33,862 nt of DNA from Ruminococcus sp. (lineage in GTDB: Bacteria > Bacillota > Clostridia > Oscillospirales > Ruminococcaceae): NCBI GenBank assembly GCA_017634275.1, contig JAGBNQ010000004.1:1-33862 (forward strand). The letters are read 5' to 3'. Below, piece after piece: positions 1 through 7,299 of the stretch (positions within the stretch are counted from its first letter, which is position 1; each line of letters begins with the position of its first letter). The position numbers and the translations under genes were made by a program. The notes below the pieces were generated by a model. The model made no database searches and was not told the origin of the DNA. It saw nothing but the letters and a program-made list of their open reading frames with translations.

Positions 1-2
1 AG

Positions 3-1337
3 GAAATAGGCGGTTCTGACGAGCTTAAGGGCGCTGAGCTTACTATCTTCAATGACAAGAACGAGGTTGTTAAGAAGTGGACATCCGGCGACAAGGCTGA
101 AACTGTAACACTTAAGAATGGTACTTACACCCTTAAGGAAACAGGCGGAGAGTTCACAGTGGGCGACAAGACCTACAAGGTAACTGATTCGACAGTAACT
201 TTCACTGTTAAGGACGGTAAGGTTACAGAGTCTAAGGTAACAGCAGGTACAGTCGGCAAGATAACTATCGACAACGGCAAGAACAGCATCACGGTTGAGG
301 ACGCTTTCGAGGAGAAGAAGACCGAGGAAGAATCTAAGGACACAGATGTTACTATTTCCAAGAAGGAAATAGGCGGTTCAGAGGAGCTTGAAGGTGCTGA
401 GCTTACTATTACCGATGACAAGGGCAAGGTAGTTGAAAAGTGGACATCGGGCAAGACTGCCAAGACCGTTACACTTAAGGACGGCACTTACACCCTTAAA
501 GAAACAGGTAATGAGTTCACAGTTGGTGACAAGACCTACAAGATCACAGATTCTACCATCACCTTCACTGTTAAGAACGGCGAGGTTATCGACCACAAGG
601 TAACAGAAGGCAAGGTCGGCAAAATAACTATCGACGAAGAGAACATCACTGTTGAGGACGCTTTCGAGGAGAAGAAGTCTGACGACGAGAAGAAGGACGA
701 AGACGAAAAGCAGTCCGACGACGAGAAGAAGGACGAGGACGAAAAGCAGTCCGACGACGAGAAGAAGGACGAAGATGAAAAGCAGTCCGACGACGAGAAG
801 AAGGACGAAGATGAAAAGCAGTCCGACGACGAGAAGAAGGACGAGGACGAAAAGCAGTCCGACGACGAGAAGAAAGACGAAGACGAAAAGCAGTCCGACG
901 ACGAGAAGAAGGACGAAGATGAAAAGCAGTCCGACGACGAGAAGAAAGACGAAGACGAAAAGCAGTCCGATGATGAAAACAAGTCTGATGATGAAAACAA
1001 GTCTGATGACGAGAACAAGTCCGATGACGAGAACAAGTCTGATGATGAAAACAAGTCTGACGATGAGAACAAGTCTGACGATGAGAAGAAGGATTCTGAC
1101 AGCGACTCTGACAGCGATTCCGACTCTAAGAACGACAGCAAGTCCGGCAGCGGCGATGCTAAGACAAATGACAGCTCCACAAGCGACGGCAATGACAATG
1201 ACAGCGATCAGACAGGCAGCGGTGCAGCATCAACAAGCAACCCGACAACGGGTGCAGGCGGCACAATTCCTGCAATGTTAGCTCTCGCAAGCGGCGCAGT
1301 TATCATCTTCGCTAAGAAGAAGGACGATGAGGAATAA
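3..1337 (+). CDS. Sortase-type surface protein with SpaA-like repeats and acidic tandem repeats, 5' truncated
   Basis: The frame is open from the left edge, so the true start lies outside the window; a GTG at 159 is internal. About 444 residues are visible. Two SpaA/Cna-B-like prealbumin-fold modules repeat with a 363-bp period (the copies begin at 1 and 364); each has a SKKEIGGS strand and a TYTLKETG strand, the usual setting of the Lys and Glu of an isopeptide-bond domain. Then come eight exact-length 12-residue acidic repeats (SDDEKKDEDEKQ), six SDDENK repeats, an SD-dipeptide run and a Ser/Gly/Asp linker. The C-terminus has NPTTG (1239-1253), a short hydrophobic stretch and a KKK tail, like a non-canonical sortase sorting signal. 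I infer a wall-anchored stalk protein whose acidic part spans the wall or binds cations. The ligand is unknown because the N-terminus is missing. Confidence 0.85.
   Translation, partial: EIGGSDELKGAELTIFNDKNEVVKKWTSGDKAETVTLKNGTYTLKETGGEFTVGDKTYKVTDSTVTFTVKDGKVTESKVTAGTVGKITIDNGKNSITVEDAFEEKKTEEESKDTDVTISKKEIGGSEELEGAELTITDDKGKVVEKWTSGKTAKTVTLKDGTYTLKETGNEFTVGDKTYKITDSTITFTVKNGEVIDHKVTEGKVGKITIDEENITVEDAFEEKKSDDEKKDEDEKQSDDEKKDEDEKQSDDEKKDEDEKQSDDEKKDEDEKQSDDEKKDEDEKQSDDEKKDEDEKQSDDEKKDEDEKQSDDEKKDEDEKQSDDENKSDDENKSDDENKSDDENKSDDENKSDDENKSDDEKKDSDSDSDSDSDSKNDSKSGSGDAKTNDSSTSDGNDNDSDQTGSGAASTSNPTTGAGGTIPAMLALASGAVIIFAKKKDDEE
678..965 (+). repeat. Eight 36-bp in-frame tandem repeats
   Basis: Eight copies of a 36-bp unit encode SDDEKKDEDEKQ. 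They differ only at synonymous third positions (GAC/GAT, GAG/GAA, AAG/AAA). The array is in frame, so copy-number change would alter stalk length without frameshift. Confidence 0.95.
966..1073 (+). repeat. Six 18-bp in-frame tandem repeats (SDDENK)
   Basis: Six 18-bp units encode SDDENK directly after the 36-bp array and grade into an imperfect SDDEKK unit and an SD-dipeptide run. The unit resembles the first half of the 36-bp unit, suggesting it arose from it by a Lys-to-Asn change and shortening. Confidence 0.9.
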
Positions 1338-1370
1338 TTCATCATTCCTGATTCTGTAAACAAATAATAT

Positions 1371-1398
1371 CCCCCTCCGCTATGGAGGGGGATTTTTT
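1371..1398 (+). terminator. Intrinsic terminator after the surface protein
   Basis: An 8-bp perfect stem (CCCCCTCC / GGAGGGGG) with a 5-base loop is followed by A and six T. It lies 33 bases after the stop codon. Confidence 0.9.
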
Positions 1399-1400
1399 GT

Positions 1401-1440
1401 GGGTAAAGATAATTGGAGTATGGCGAAGGGGTACGGGTAT
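1401..1440 (+). repeat. Short copy of the intergenic mosaic repeat
   Basis: The stretch containing AGATAATTGGAGTATGGCGA and then AGGGG matches the left part of the larger intergenic repeats at 8531 and 30195 with a few mismatches. It fills the gap between two convergent terminators. No coding potential is seen. Confidence 0.6.
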
Positions 1441-1456
1441 GCGCGGTTTTGTTAAC

Positions 1457-1480
1457 TAAAAAAGCTCCCCAAAGGGGAGC
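1457..1480 (-). terminator. Intrinsic terminator of the membrane-anchored two-domain protein gene
   Basis: Read on the minus strand, GGCTCCCC-TTT-GGGGAGC is followed by a run of six T. It lies 17 bases downstream of the stop codon of the minus-strand gene at 1497. Confidence 0.85.
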
Positions 1481-1496
1481 CTTTTCTTACCTCTAT

Positions 1497-2693
1497 TCAC
1501 CATTTCGCCTTGCTCTTGGGCTTTTTCTTTGAAACCATTCTGCGCTTGTCGATGTCGTATTCCTGGCTGCTCTGCTTGGTGAGTATCGCAAAGATCACGC
1601 CGATCGCAATTGCTACACCTGCAACAATGCCGATTATAATAAATACAACGTTCGAGCCTTTTTCCTTTTTGTCCGAGTCGCCGCTGTCACTGACTGCCGC
1701 CGCTGCGGTTGATGTGGTGTCCTCTGCGCTTTCAGCCGCCTCGCTGCTCTCGTCCTCGCTTACCTCTTCTTCCTTGGCGTGAGTGCCCTTGTCAGCGGAA
1801 ACGCAGTCTGTTATTTCAAGCGACTTTATAGTCATAACATCAGCACCCGTAGAGCGGAAGTGGAACATATCTATCTTTGAGAAGTCTGCCGTGCCGTAAG
1901 CATCAACTATAGCGTTGTAGTCAAATACAGCACTCTTTTCATCAAAGCTTTCGGGCTCAATAGCTATCCATGCCGTGCCGTCCTCGTTGGCAAAGGGCGA
2001 GTTTGAATCCTTAAAGCACTGTACTGCAAGGTTTACGGGTGCTTTTGAAAGATCGACCTCTTTGTTTTCGAGTGCATAGGTTATCTTTATCTTGCTCTTT
2101 TGTGTGAGGGTGGTCATGTCAAAAACATCATACTTTACCGAAATGCTGCTGTTTGAATTGTCAGCCCTTTTTGCCTCGCTGCAATCAATTGATACATTTA
2201 TCGTTTCCTTGGCCTTTGTGCAGTTGGTGATTATCATTCCCTTGCAGGTAACGGGCGCAAGATCGGTGTCGCCTACGCAAATAGCCTGAACCTCGGAAAA
2301 ATCGTCCGTGCCGTAGGCTGCAACTATCGCATCATAAGTAAATGTCGCAGATTTTTCGGTAAAATCATCCGTAGTTATCTTAGCCCAAACGCCTCCCTTT
2401 TTGTCAGCATTTGGCGATGTGGTGTTGTTCCAGCTCTGGAAGATAAGCTCTATCGGCAGCTCCTCACCGCTGTAATCGCCTGCATCAAAAGCCACCTTGA
2501 TAACGCTGTCCTTAGTTATTCTCTCAGCGTCAAAGTCCGCCTTGTTGACAGTAATGCTCTGCCCCCATTTAGAAGACTCTACAGCCTCGCTCACATCAAT
2601 ATTTACGTCCTCAGCAAAAGCCGTAACATAGGTGCTTACTGCCGCCGCTGCCATTACTGCAGCGCAAAACATACCCTTTAAAAGCTTTTTCAT
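1497..2693 (-). CDS. Secreted, C-terminally membrane-anchored protein with two tandem beta-rich domains
   Basis: I choose the ATG at 2693 because GAGAGG lies 9 bases upstream; upstream ATGs are too close to it. The 398-residue product starts with a signal peptide (KKLLK, hydrophobic core, AFA-ED cleavage site near residue 27). Two related modules follow (about 29-160 and 165-295). Each contains an AYGT-DFS motif after a YDAIV/YNAIV strand and closes with ITNC or ITDC. A Glu/Ser/Thr/Ala linker leads to one transmembrane segment (about 350-375) and a very basic tail. I do not recognise the family with certainty. The modules look like the beta-sandwich domains common in Ruminococcus cell-surface and fibre-binding proteins, so ligand binding outside the cell is a guess. 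The gene is monocistronic, with its own promoter and terminator. Confidence 0.85.
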   Translation of the reverse strand: MKKLLKGMFCAAVMAAAAVSTYVTAFAEDVNIDVSEAVESSKWGQSITVNKADFDAERITKDSVIKVAFDAGDYSGEELPIELIFQSWNNTTSPNADKKGGVWAKITTDDFTEKSATFTYDAIVAAYGTDDFSEVQAICVGDTDLAPVTCKGMIITNCTKAKETINVSIDCSEAKRADNSNSSISVKYDVFDMTTLTQKSKIKITYALENKEVDLSKAPVNLAVQCFKDSNSPFANEDGTAWIAIEPESFDEKSAVFDYNAIVDAYGTADFSKIDMFHFRSTGADVMTIKSLEITDCVSADKGTHAKEEEVSEDESSEAAESAEDTTSTAAAAVSDSGDSDKKEKGSNVVFIIIGIVAGVAIAIGVIFAILTKQSSQEYDIDKRRMVSKKKPKSKAKW

Positions 2694-2759
2694 ATTCATC
2701 ATCCTCTCGTCAATATACACAATCGACTATTATTATATATATGCAATTTCACTAATGTG

Positions 2760-2788
2760 ATTATATCATAGAGCGTGTGCAAAGTCAA
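2760..2788 (-). promoter_or_regulatory. Sigma-A promoter of the membrane-anchored two-domain protein gene
   Basis: On the minus strand TTGACT (2788-2783), a 17-base spacer and TATAAT (2765-2760) form a near-perfect vegetative promoter. Transcription would start near 2752, giving a leader of about 60 bases. Confidence 0.85.
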
Positions 2789-2836
2789 TGTAATTTTTGT
2801 TAATATCCCTTGTATTTTATGTTGAGGTAATGAGCA

Positions 2837-2864
2837 AAATAAAAGCTCCCCTCATCGGGGAGCT
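2837..2864 (-). terminator. Intrinsic terminator of flagellin 1
   Basis: On the minus strand AGCTCCCC-GATGA-GGGGAGCT is followed by TTTATTTT, within 60 bases of the flagellin stop. The whole stretch from stop codon to terminator is nearly identical to that after flagellin 2, so it belongs to the inverted duplication. Confidence 0.9.
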
Positions 2865-2901
2865 TTATTATTTGAGTATTTTCGCTTTAGTCAAGCCGCG
2901 A

Positions 2902-4023
2902 TTACTGTAACAGCTGGAGTACAGACGAAGGAGCCTGGTTTGCCTGAGCGAGCATAGCCTGAGCAGCCTGAGTAAGAGTGTTGCCCTGAGTATACTGCAT
3001 CATGGTCTTAGCCATGTCTGTATCTCTGATTCTCGAATTAGCGTCTGTGATGTTCTCGCTTGCAGTGTTGAGGTTGTTCATTGTGTAATCAAGTCTGTTT
3101 TCAAGGGCACCGAGAGATGCGCGCTGTGAAGATACGTCGTTGATGACCTTTCTAACGTCCTCTGCAACCTTTGATGCAGCGTCCTGATTGGAAATGTTCA
3201 GAGTGAAACCATTACTATATTGTGATGATTCATTCTTAACAACAAGCTGATGATCAACAGTAGCTGTTCCATTCTTTGACTGTGCAGTACCGGCTATGTC
3301 TGCAAATAATGAGTCTGTATGGAAACTCTTAATTCCAACTGAAAGTTTATCAGAAGGACCAGATGTTTCGCCTATCTGTAATGTAAGGCTATTACCTGAT
3401 TGAACAACATCTTTTTTATCATCAGCAGAAAGAGTGCTTATTGCTGCTTTTGAAATTGACGCAGGTGTTGTAGTAGCAGATTCTCCCTCACCACTTGTAC
3501 TTGCCGCAGTATATTTAAGCACCTGAGTAGTAGCTGCTCTGCCGTTTTCCATAGAGCCGTCCATAAGCTTAAGCTCGTTAAAGTTAGCTGTAGATGCTAT
3601 TCTGTCGATTTCAGATGTAAGCTGGTCAACCTCGTCCTGCAAAGCCTTACGGTCAACTCCTGCGTTGCCATAATCTTCTGTAGCTGCTTTCTTATCAGCA
3701 CCCCCAACCTCATAAGTACCATTAGCCGACTTTTCAGCAAGCTCTACGATACGGTTGAGCATATCATGAACCTCGCCCATGTAGCCCTCAGCGGTCTTTA
3801 TCAAAGACGCGCCGTCCTGAGCGTTCTTAGATGCTGTGTCAAGAGCCTTGATCTGAGCTTTCATCTTCTCGGATATTGCAAGACCTGATGCATCGTCAGC
3901 AGCTCTGTTGATCTTAAAGCCCGTAGAAAGCTTTTCAAGATTGCCTGCTACTGTAGAATTGTTCTTGTTCAATGCGTTGTTTGCATTGATCGCCATTGTG
4001 TTTGTTCTAACTACCATACTCAT
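2902..4023 (-). CDS. Flagellin 1
   Basis: Structural subunit of the flagellar filament, exported by the flagellar type III system and polymerised outside the cell. The 373-residue product has the conserved N-terminal D0/D1 helices (SMVVRTNTMAINANNALN, then NRAADDASGLAISEKM) and the C-terminal D1/D0 region (LGALENRLDYTMNNLNTASE to SSVLQLLQ), with a short variable middle of about 150 residues. I place the start at 4023 rather than 4038: the upstream ATG codon overlaps the GGAGG ribosome binding site, which is 8 bases from the ATG of MSMVV. Its two ends are almost identical to flagellin 2, but the middle (about residues 107-275) differs. It is divergent from the symporter gene. No flagellar assembly genes are nearby. 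Confidence 0.97.
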   Translation of the reverse strand: MSMVVRTNTMAINANNALNKNNSTVAGNLEKLSTGFKINRAADDASGLAISEKMKAQIKALDTASKNAQDGASLIKTAEGYMGEVHDMLNRIVELAEKSANGTYEVGGADKKAATEDYGNAGVDRKALQDEVDQLTSEIDRIASTANFNELKLMDGSMENGRAATTQVLKYTAASTSGEGESATTTPASISKAAISTLSADDKKDVVQSGNSLTLQIGETSGPSDKLSVGIKSFHTDSLFADIAGTAQSKNGTATVDHQLVVKNESSQYSNGFTLNISNQDAASKVAEDVRKVINDVSSQRASLGALENRLDYTMNNLNTASENITDANSRIRDTDMAKTMMQYTQGNTLTQAAQAMLAQANQAPSSVLQLLQ

Positions 4024-4123
4024 AATAAATACCTCCATGTATTCTTTAAATTCTCGCGAAATCCTTTCCGCGTGTGGTTAGGTGAGAGTGTGCGCTCCCT
4101 CACCGCTTACAATATATACATCG
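4024..4123 (-). promoter_or_regulatory. Conserved leader of flagellin 1 with two hairpins
   Basis: The leader is a mirror copy of that at 6077-6176. It has an 8-bp stem (GGTGAGGG / CTCTCACC, 4081-4104) and a second small hairpin (CGCG / CGCG, 4055-4072) with GGA in its loop, followed by the GGAGG ribosome binding site. Known bacterial flagellin leaders (B. subtilis hag) bind CsrA at a loop GGA and at the ribosome binding site, so the same control is plausible here. Upstream of CGATGTAT the two leaders differ; GATAAAAAC lies at a roughly sigma-28-like distance, but I cannot call the promoter with confidence. Confidence 0.6.
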
Positions 4124-4284
4124 CACGGAATTTGTTTTTATCAATATGGGATAATTCACAATGTTTTAACACGGATTTATGTTATATTGCATAAAAATGT
4201 TGGTAAGTTTTGTAAAGGCTGTATAAAAATGGTAATTATAATAAAAAATCAGTCGTTTGTTTTTTGCTTTTGTCGTAAAAACTA

Positions 4285-4313
4285 TTGACAAAATACAAGG
4301 TATATAGTATAAT
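4285..4313 (+). promoter_or_regulatory. Consensus sigma-A promoter of the symporter gene
   Basis: TTGACA (4285-4290), 17 bases, TATAAT (4308-4313): a perfect vegetative promoter. Transcription would start near 4320, leaving a leader of about 150 bases before the start at 4470. The stretch 4124-4284 between this and the flagellin 1 leader is AT-rich and must hold the flagellin 1 promoter; nothing else is recognised there. Confidence 0.9.
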
Positions 4314-4404
4314 GGTATAGTGCTTTAGTGATTAAAAGCGTAAAAACGTTAAATCGCAAAAGCAAAATCATACTATATTAATAACCCATATTTTGCTAAG
4401 TGCT

Positions 4405-4426
4405 GCCCCTGCTCCACAACAGGGGC
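4405..4426 (+). promoter_or_regulatory. Hairpin in the symporter leader
   Basis: GCCCCTG / CAGGGGC forms a perfect 7-bp stem with an 8-base loop in the 5' untranslated region, 44 bases before the chosen start. No T-run follows, so it is not an obvious terminator. It could be part of a regulatory RNA or affect translation. I do not match it to a known riboswitch. Confidence 0.5.
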
Positions 4427-4469
4427 GCACATACCTTTTATAATGGGAAAAAGGCAGGTAGATCTTTTA

Positions 4470-6005
4470 ATGACAACAATGTGGATAGTGCTCGGCGCGT
4501 ACCTTGCACTTATGGTCGGAATAGGCGTTTATTACAGGCGCAAAACGGCAAGCGTTACCGATTTCGTTTTGGGCGGAAGAACTCTCGGCCCGTGGTTCAC
4601 GGCTTTTGCTTACGGAACAAGCTATTTCTCGGCGGTTATCTTCGTAGGCTACGCAGGAAAATTCGGCTGGGCTTACGGCGCGGCATCGACATGGGTAGGT
4701 ATCGGCAACGCGGTGATAGGCTCGTATATGGCGTGGAAGATAATGGGCAGGCGCACAAGAACCATGACAAAGTTCATTGAGGCTAAGACAATGCCCGAGT
4801 TCTTTGAAAAGCGCTATAACTCAAAGGGGCTTAAGATAGCATCGGCGCTTATTGTCTTTATATTCCTTATTCCTTACACGGCATCTGTTTACAACGGCCT
4901 TTCAAGGCTTTTTGAAAAGGGCTTTGGTATCTCCTATAGCTGGTGTATACTTATAATGGCGGTGTTTACTGCTATTTACGTTATAATGGGCGGCTACAAG
5001 GCTACAGCTCTCAACGATTTTATTCAGGGGCTTATAATGCTTGTGGGTATCGTTGCGATAATAGTTTCTGTTCTTAATCTTAAGGGCGGCCTCGGCTCGG
5101 CGCTCGATATGCTCGGGGATATCCCCGAAAAGGGCGCAGGCAAATACAACTCGCTCTTCGGCCCCGACCCCGTAAACCTTGTGGGCGTTATCATTCTTAC
5201 ATCATTAGGCACATGGGGTCTGCCGCAAATGGTTCAGAAGTTCTACGCTATCAAGGACGACAAGGCTATCAAGACGGGTACTATAGTTTCTACCGTTTTC
5301 GCGGTAGTTGTTGCAGGCGGCTGTTATTTCTTAGGCGGCTTTGGCAGGCTTTTTGCTGATGCTGACGCGGCAGGCGCTCCCGTAGGCGGCTTTGACGGCA
5401 TAGTTCCCAATATGATGGAACAGCTATCCCCCTTGCTCTTTGGCATAGTGCTTGTGCTTGTGCTTTCGGCATCAATGTCAACGCTTTCCTCGCTCGTTTT
5501 AACATCAAGCTCGACTTTGACGATAGACCTTATCAAGCCTATGATGAAGGGTAAGCTTGACGAGAAAAAGGAGCTTGTGGTAATGCGTGCGTTCATCGCG
5601 GTGTTCCTTGCTATCTCGGTAGTGATAGCCATATTCACCCTTGAAAACCCACAGACGGTCATTTCCTCGCTTATGGGGATTTCGTGGGGCGCATTGGCAG
5701 GCGCATTCTTAGCGCCGTTCCTCTACGGGCTCTATTCAAAGAAGATAACCAAAGCGGCGGTAGCGACCTGCTTTGTAACGGGCGTTGGCGTAACGGTTGT
5801 GCATATGTTCATCTACACCTTAAAGCTTATCCCCGATGCACCTATGACACTTGGCAAGCTGAGCCTTGCATCACCCGTAAATGCAGGTGCTTTCACTATG
5901 CTGTTAGGGCTTGTGCTTGTACCGATAGTAAGTGCTGTAACAAAGCAAAATGACGAGGACAAAGCAAACACGGAAAAGGTATTTGAGTGCTACAAGGCAG
6001 AATGA
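4470..6005 (+). CDS. Sodium:solute symporter (SSS family, PutP/PanF-like)
   Basis: An integral membrane transporter that would couple sodium entry to uptake of a small solute such as an amino acid, carboxylate or vitamin; the substrate cannot be told from sequence. The 511 residues form about 13 hydrophobic segments. Family features include the N-terminal DFVLGGRTLGPWFTAFAYG block, GYAGKFGWAYG, the VIMGGYKATALNDFIQG helix and the LSASMSTLSSLVLTSSSTLT segment, where SSS transporters hold sodium-site Ser/Thr. I prefer the ATG at 4470 (AAGGCAGGT about 10 bases upstream) to one at 4443 with no ribosome binding site. It has its own promoter and terminator and sits alone between two outward-facing flagellin genes. 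Confidence 0.93.
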   Translation: MTTMWIVLGAYLALMVGIGVYYRRKTASVTDFVLGGRTLGPWFTAFAYGTSYFSAVIFVGYAGKFGWAYGAASTWVGIGNAVIGSYMAWKIMGRRTRTMTKFIEAKTMPEFFEKRYNSKGLKIASALIVFIFLIPYTASVYNGLSRLFEKGFGISYSWCILIMAVFTAIYVIMGGYKATALNDFIQGLIMLVGIVAIIVSVLNLKGGLGSALDMLGDIPEKGAGKYNSLFGPDPVNLVGVIILTSLGTWGLPQMVQKFYAIKDDKAIKTGTIVSTVFAVVVAGGCYFLGGFGRLFADADAAGAPVGGFDGIVPNMMEQLSPLLFGIVLVLVLSASMSTLSSLVLTSSSTLTIDLIKPMMKGKLDEKKELVVMRAFIAVFLAISVVIAIFTLENPQTVISSLMGISWGALAGAFLAPFLYGLYSKKITKAAVATCFVTGVGVTVVHMFIYTLKLIPDAPMTLGKLSLASPVNAGAFTMLLGLVLVPIVSAVTKQNDEDKANTEKVFECYKAE

Positions 6006-6027
6006 TTTGTGAAAAATAACTAAGTCA

Positions 6028-6073
6028 GGCGGAGAATTTTTGTGAGTATTATCACTTTAATTCTCCGCCTTTT
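6028..6073 (+). terminator. Intrinsic terminator of the symporter gene
   Basis: GGCGGAGAATT (6028-6038) pairs perfectly with AATTCTCCGCC (6059-6069), followed by TTTT. It ends four bases before the conserved flagellin 2 leader block begins, so it insulates flagellin 2 from symporter transcription and overlaps the likely flagellin -35 region. Confidence 0.85.
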
Positions 6074-6076
6074 GCA

Positions 6077-6176
6077 CGATGTATATATTGTAAGCGGTGA
6101 GGGAGCGCACACTCTCACCTAACCACACGCGGAAAGGATTTCGCGAAAATTTAAAGAATACATGGAGGTATTTATT
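6077..6176 (+). promoter_or_regulatory. Conserved leader of flagellin 2 with two hairpins
   Basis: This matches the flagellin 1 leader almost base for base from CGATGTATATATTG on. It has an 8-bp stem-loop at 6096-6119, a smaller hairpin at 6128-6145 with GGA (6136-6138) in the loop, and GGAGG at 6164-6168 before the ATG at 6177. The GGA in a loop plus a second GGA in the ribosome binding site is the layout of CsrA-controlled flagellin leaders; this is inference. The promoter is not certain: CGATGT resembles a sigma-28 -10 core, but no good TAAA lies at the right distance. Confidence 0.6.
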
Positions 6177-7262
6177 ATGAGTATGGTAGTTAGAACAAAC
6201 ACAATGGCGATCAATGCAAACAACGCGTTGAACAAGAACAACAGCACAGTAGCAGGCAACCTTGAAAAGCTTTCTACGGGCTTTAAGATCAACAGAGCTG
6301 CTGATGACGCATCGGGTCTTGCTATAAGTGAAAAGATGAAAGCTCAGATCAAGGCTCTTGACACAGCATCTAAGAATGCTCAGGACGGCGCGTCTTTGAT
6401 AAAGACCGCTGAGGGCTACATGGGCGAGGTTCATGATATGCTTAACAGAATCGTAGAGCTTGCTGAAAAGTCGGCTAATGGTACTTATGAGACTAAAGAA
6501 GGCGGCACAAAGGCAGAATCCTTCGGTGCTGGTAATACTGGTGTTGACCGTCAGGCTCTTCAGGACGAGGTTAATCAGCTCACAGCAGAAATTGACAGAA
6601 TAGCTGAAACAGCTAACTTCAATGAGCTTAAGCTTTTTGACGGAACTATGGATACATCAGTTGCAAAGGATATAACTGCAATAGCTAAGAATACAGATGC
6701 TACAAAGTATAAAGTTGGAGATTTGTTTGTAGATGCAAATCAGAAAACATCAGCTGGTACTGGAACAGCATTAACTCTTCAGATTGGTGAAACCTCCGGT
6801 CCTTCTGATAAGCTTTCTATAAGCCTTAAGAACTTGAGAACATCTTCGTTATTTGAAGAACTTGATAAAACTCAGGTTTACGATGGTGATAGTTGGGAGA
6901 AACTTACAGGTGACAACTCAACTACAGGTACAGGCATATCCAAGACTACAGGCGCACTTTCACTTAATATTTCCAATCAGGCGACTGCATCTGTAGTAGC
7001 TGAAAAAGTTAGAAATGTTATCAACGACGTTTCCGCACAGAGAGCTAACCTCGGTGCCCTTGAAAACAGACTTGATTACACAATGAACAACCTCAATACT
7101 GCAAGCGAGAACATCACTGACGCTAACTCTCGTATCCGTGATACAGACATGGCTAAGACCATGATGCAGTATACTCAGGGCAACACCCTTACTCAGGCTG
7201 CTCAGGCTATGCTTGCTCAGGCAAACCAGGCTCCTTCGTCTGTACTCCAGCTGTTACAGTAA
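6177..7262 (+). CDS. Flagellin 2
   Basis: Filament subunit of 361 residues, starting at the ATG at 6177 (GGAGG 8 bases upstream; the earlier ATG at 6162 overlaps that site). The N-terminal residues to about 105 and the last 70 residues are nearly the same as in flagellin 1, including NRAADDASGLAISEKM and SSVLQLLQ. The central stretch from TKEGGTKAESFG to about residue 265 differs in sequence and length but keeps anchor motifs such as NFNELKL, LQIGETSGPSDKLS and LNISNQ. These would form the solvent-facing part of the filament, so two antigenically distinct filaments, or a mixed one, could be made. No Maf-type glycosylation gene is adjacent. Confidence 0.97.
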   Translation: MSMVVRTNTMAINANNALNKNNSTVAGNLEKLSTGFKINRAADDASGLAISEKMKAQIKALDTASKNAQDGASLIKTAEGYMGEVHDMLNRIVELAEKSANGTYETKEGGTKAESFGAGNTGVDRQALQDEVNQLTAEIDRIAETANFNELKLFDGTMDTSVAKDITAIAKNTDATKYKVGDLFVDANQKTSAGTGTALTLQIGETSGPSDKLSISLKNLRTSSLFEELDKTQVYDGDSWEKLTGDNSTTGTGISKTTGALSLNISNQATASVVAEKVRNVINDVSAQRANLGALENRLDYTMNNLNTASENITDANSRIRDTDMAKTMMQYTQGNTLTQAAQAMLAQANQAPSSVLQLLQ

Positions 7263-7299
7263 TTTCGGCTTGACTAAAGCAAAAATACTCAAATAATAA

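Larger units (their letters stand above)
2842..4123 (-). repeat. Left arm of inverted flagellin duplication
   Basis: This arm (leader, flagellin gene, terminator) is mirrored by 6077-7324. Identity is almost complete in the leader (CGATGTATATATTG through the ribosome binding site, one or two mismatches), high in the first 330 coding bases (roughly 20 mismatches by eye, mostly silent), low in the central third, and high again in the last 70 codons and the terminator. The 1953 bases between the arms hold the symporter gene. Confidence 0.9.

Noticed and set aside
678-965. CRISPR-like regular array
   Set aside because: The 36-bp units are contiguous with no unique spacers and are in frame with a protein; no cas genes are nearby.
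536-1198. Long minus-strand open frame rich in Ser/Phe opposite the acidic repeats
   Set aside because: It is the mirror of a simple repeat array without stops; it has no ribosome binding site and no domain, and the plus-strand frame has clear protein modules.
4082-4288. Small plus-strand frame of 68 residues between flagellin 1 and the symporter
   Set aside because: It runs through the flagellin leader hairpins and ends at the symporter promoter, with no ribosome binding site; the Cys/Phe/Ile-rich product looks like translated AT-rich noncoding DNA.
4124-6076. Site-specific invertible switch with a dedicated invertase
   Set aside because: No invertase or recombinase gene and no short recombination-site inverted repeats were found; only long gene-sized homologous arms, so homologous recombination is the only mechanism supported.
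6050-6090. Clear sigma-28 promoter for the flagellins
   Set aside because: CGATGT resembles part of the -10 element, but no good TAAA lies at the usual 15-base spacing in both leaders, so only a weak candidate can be stated.
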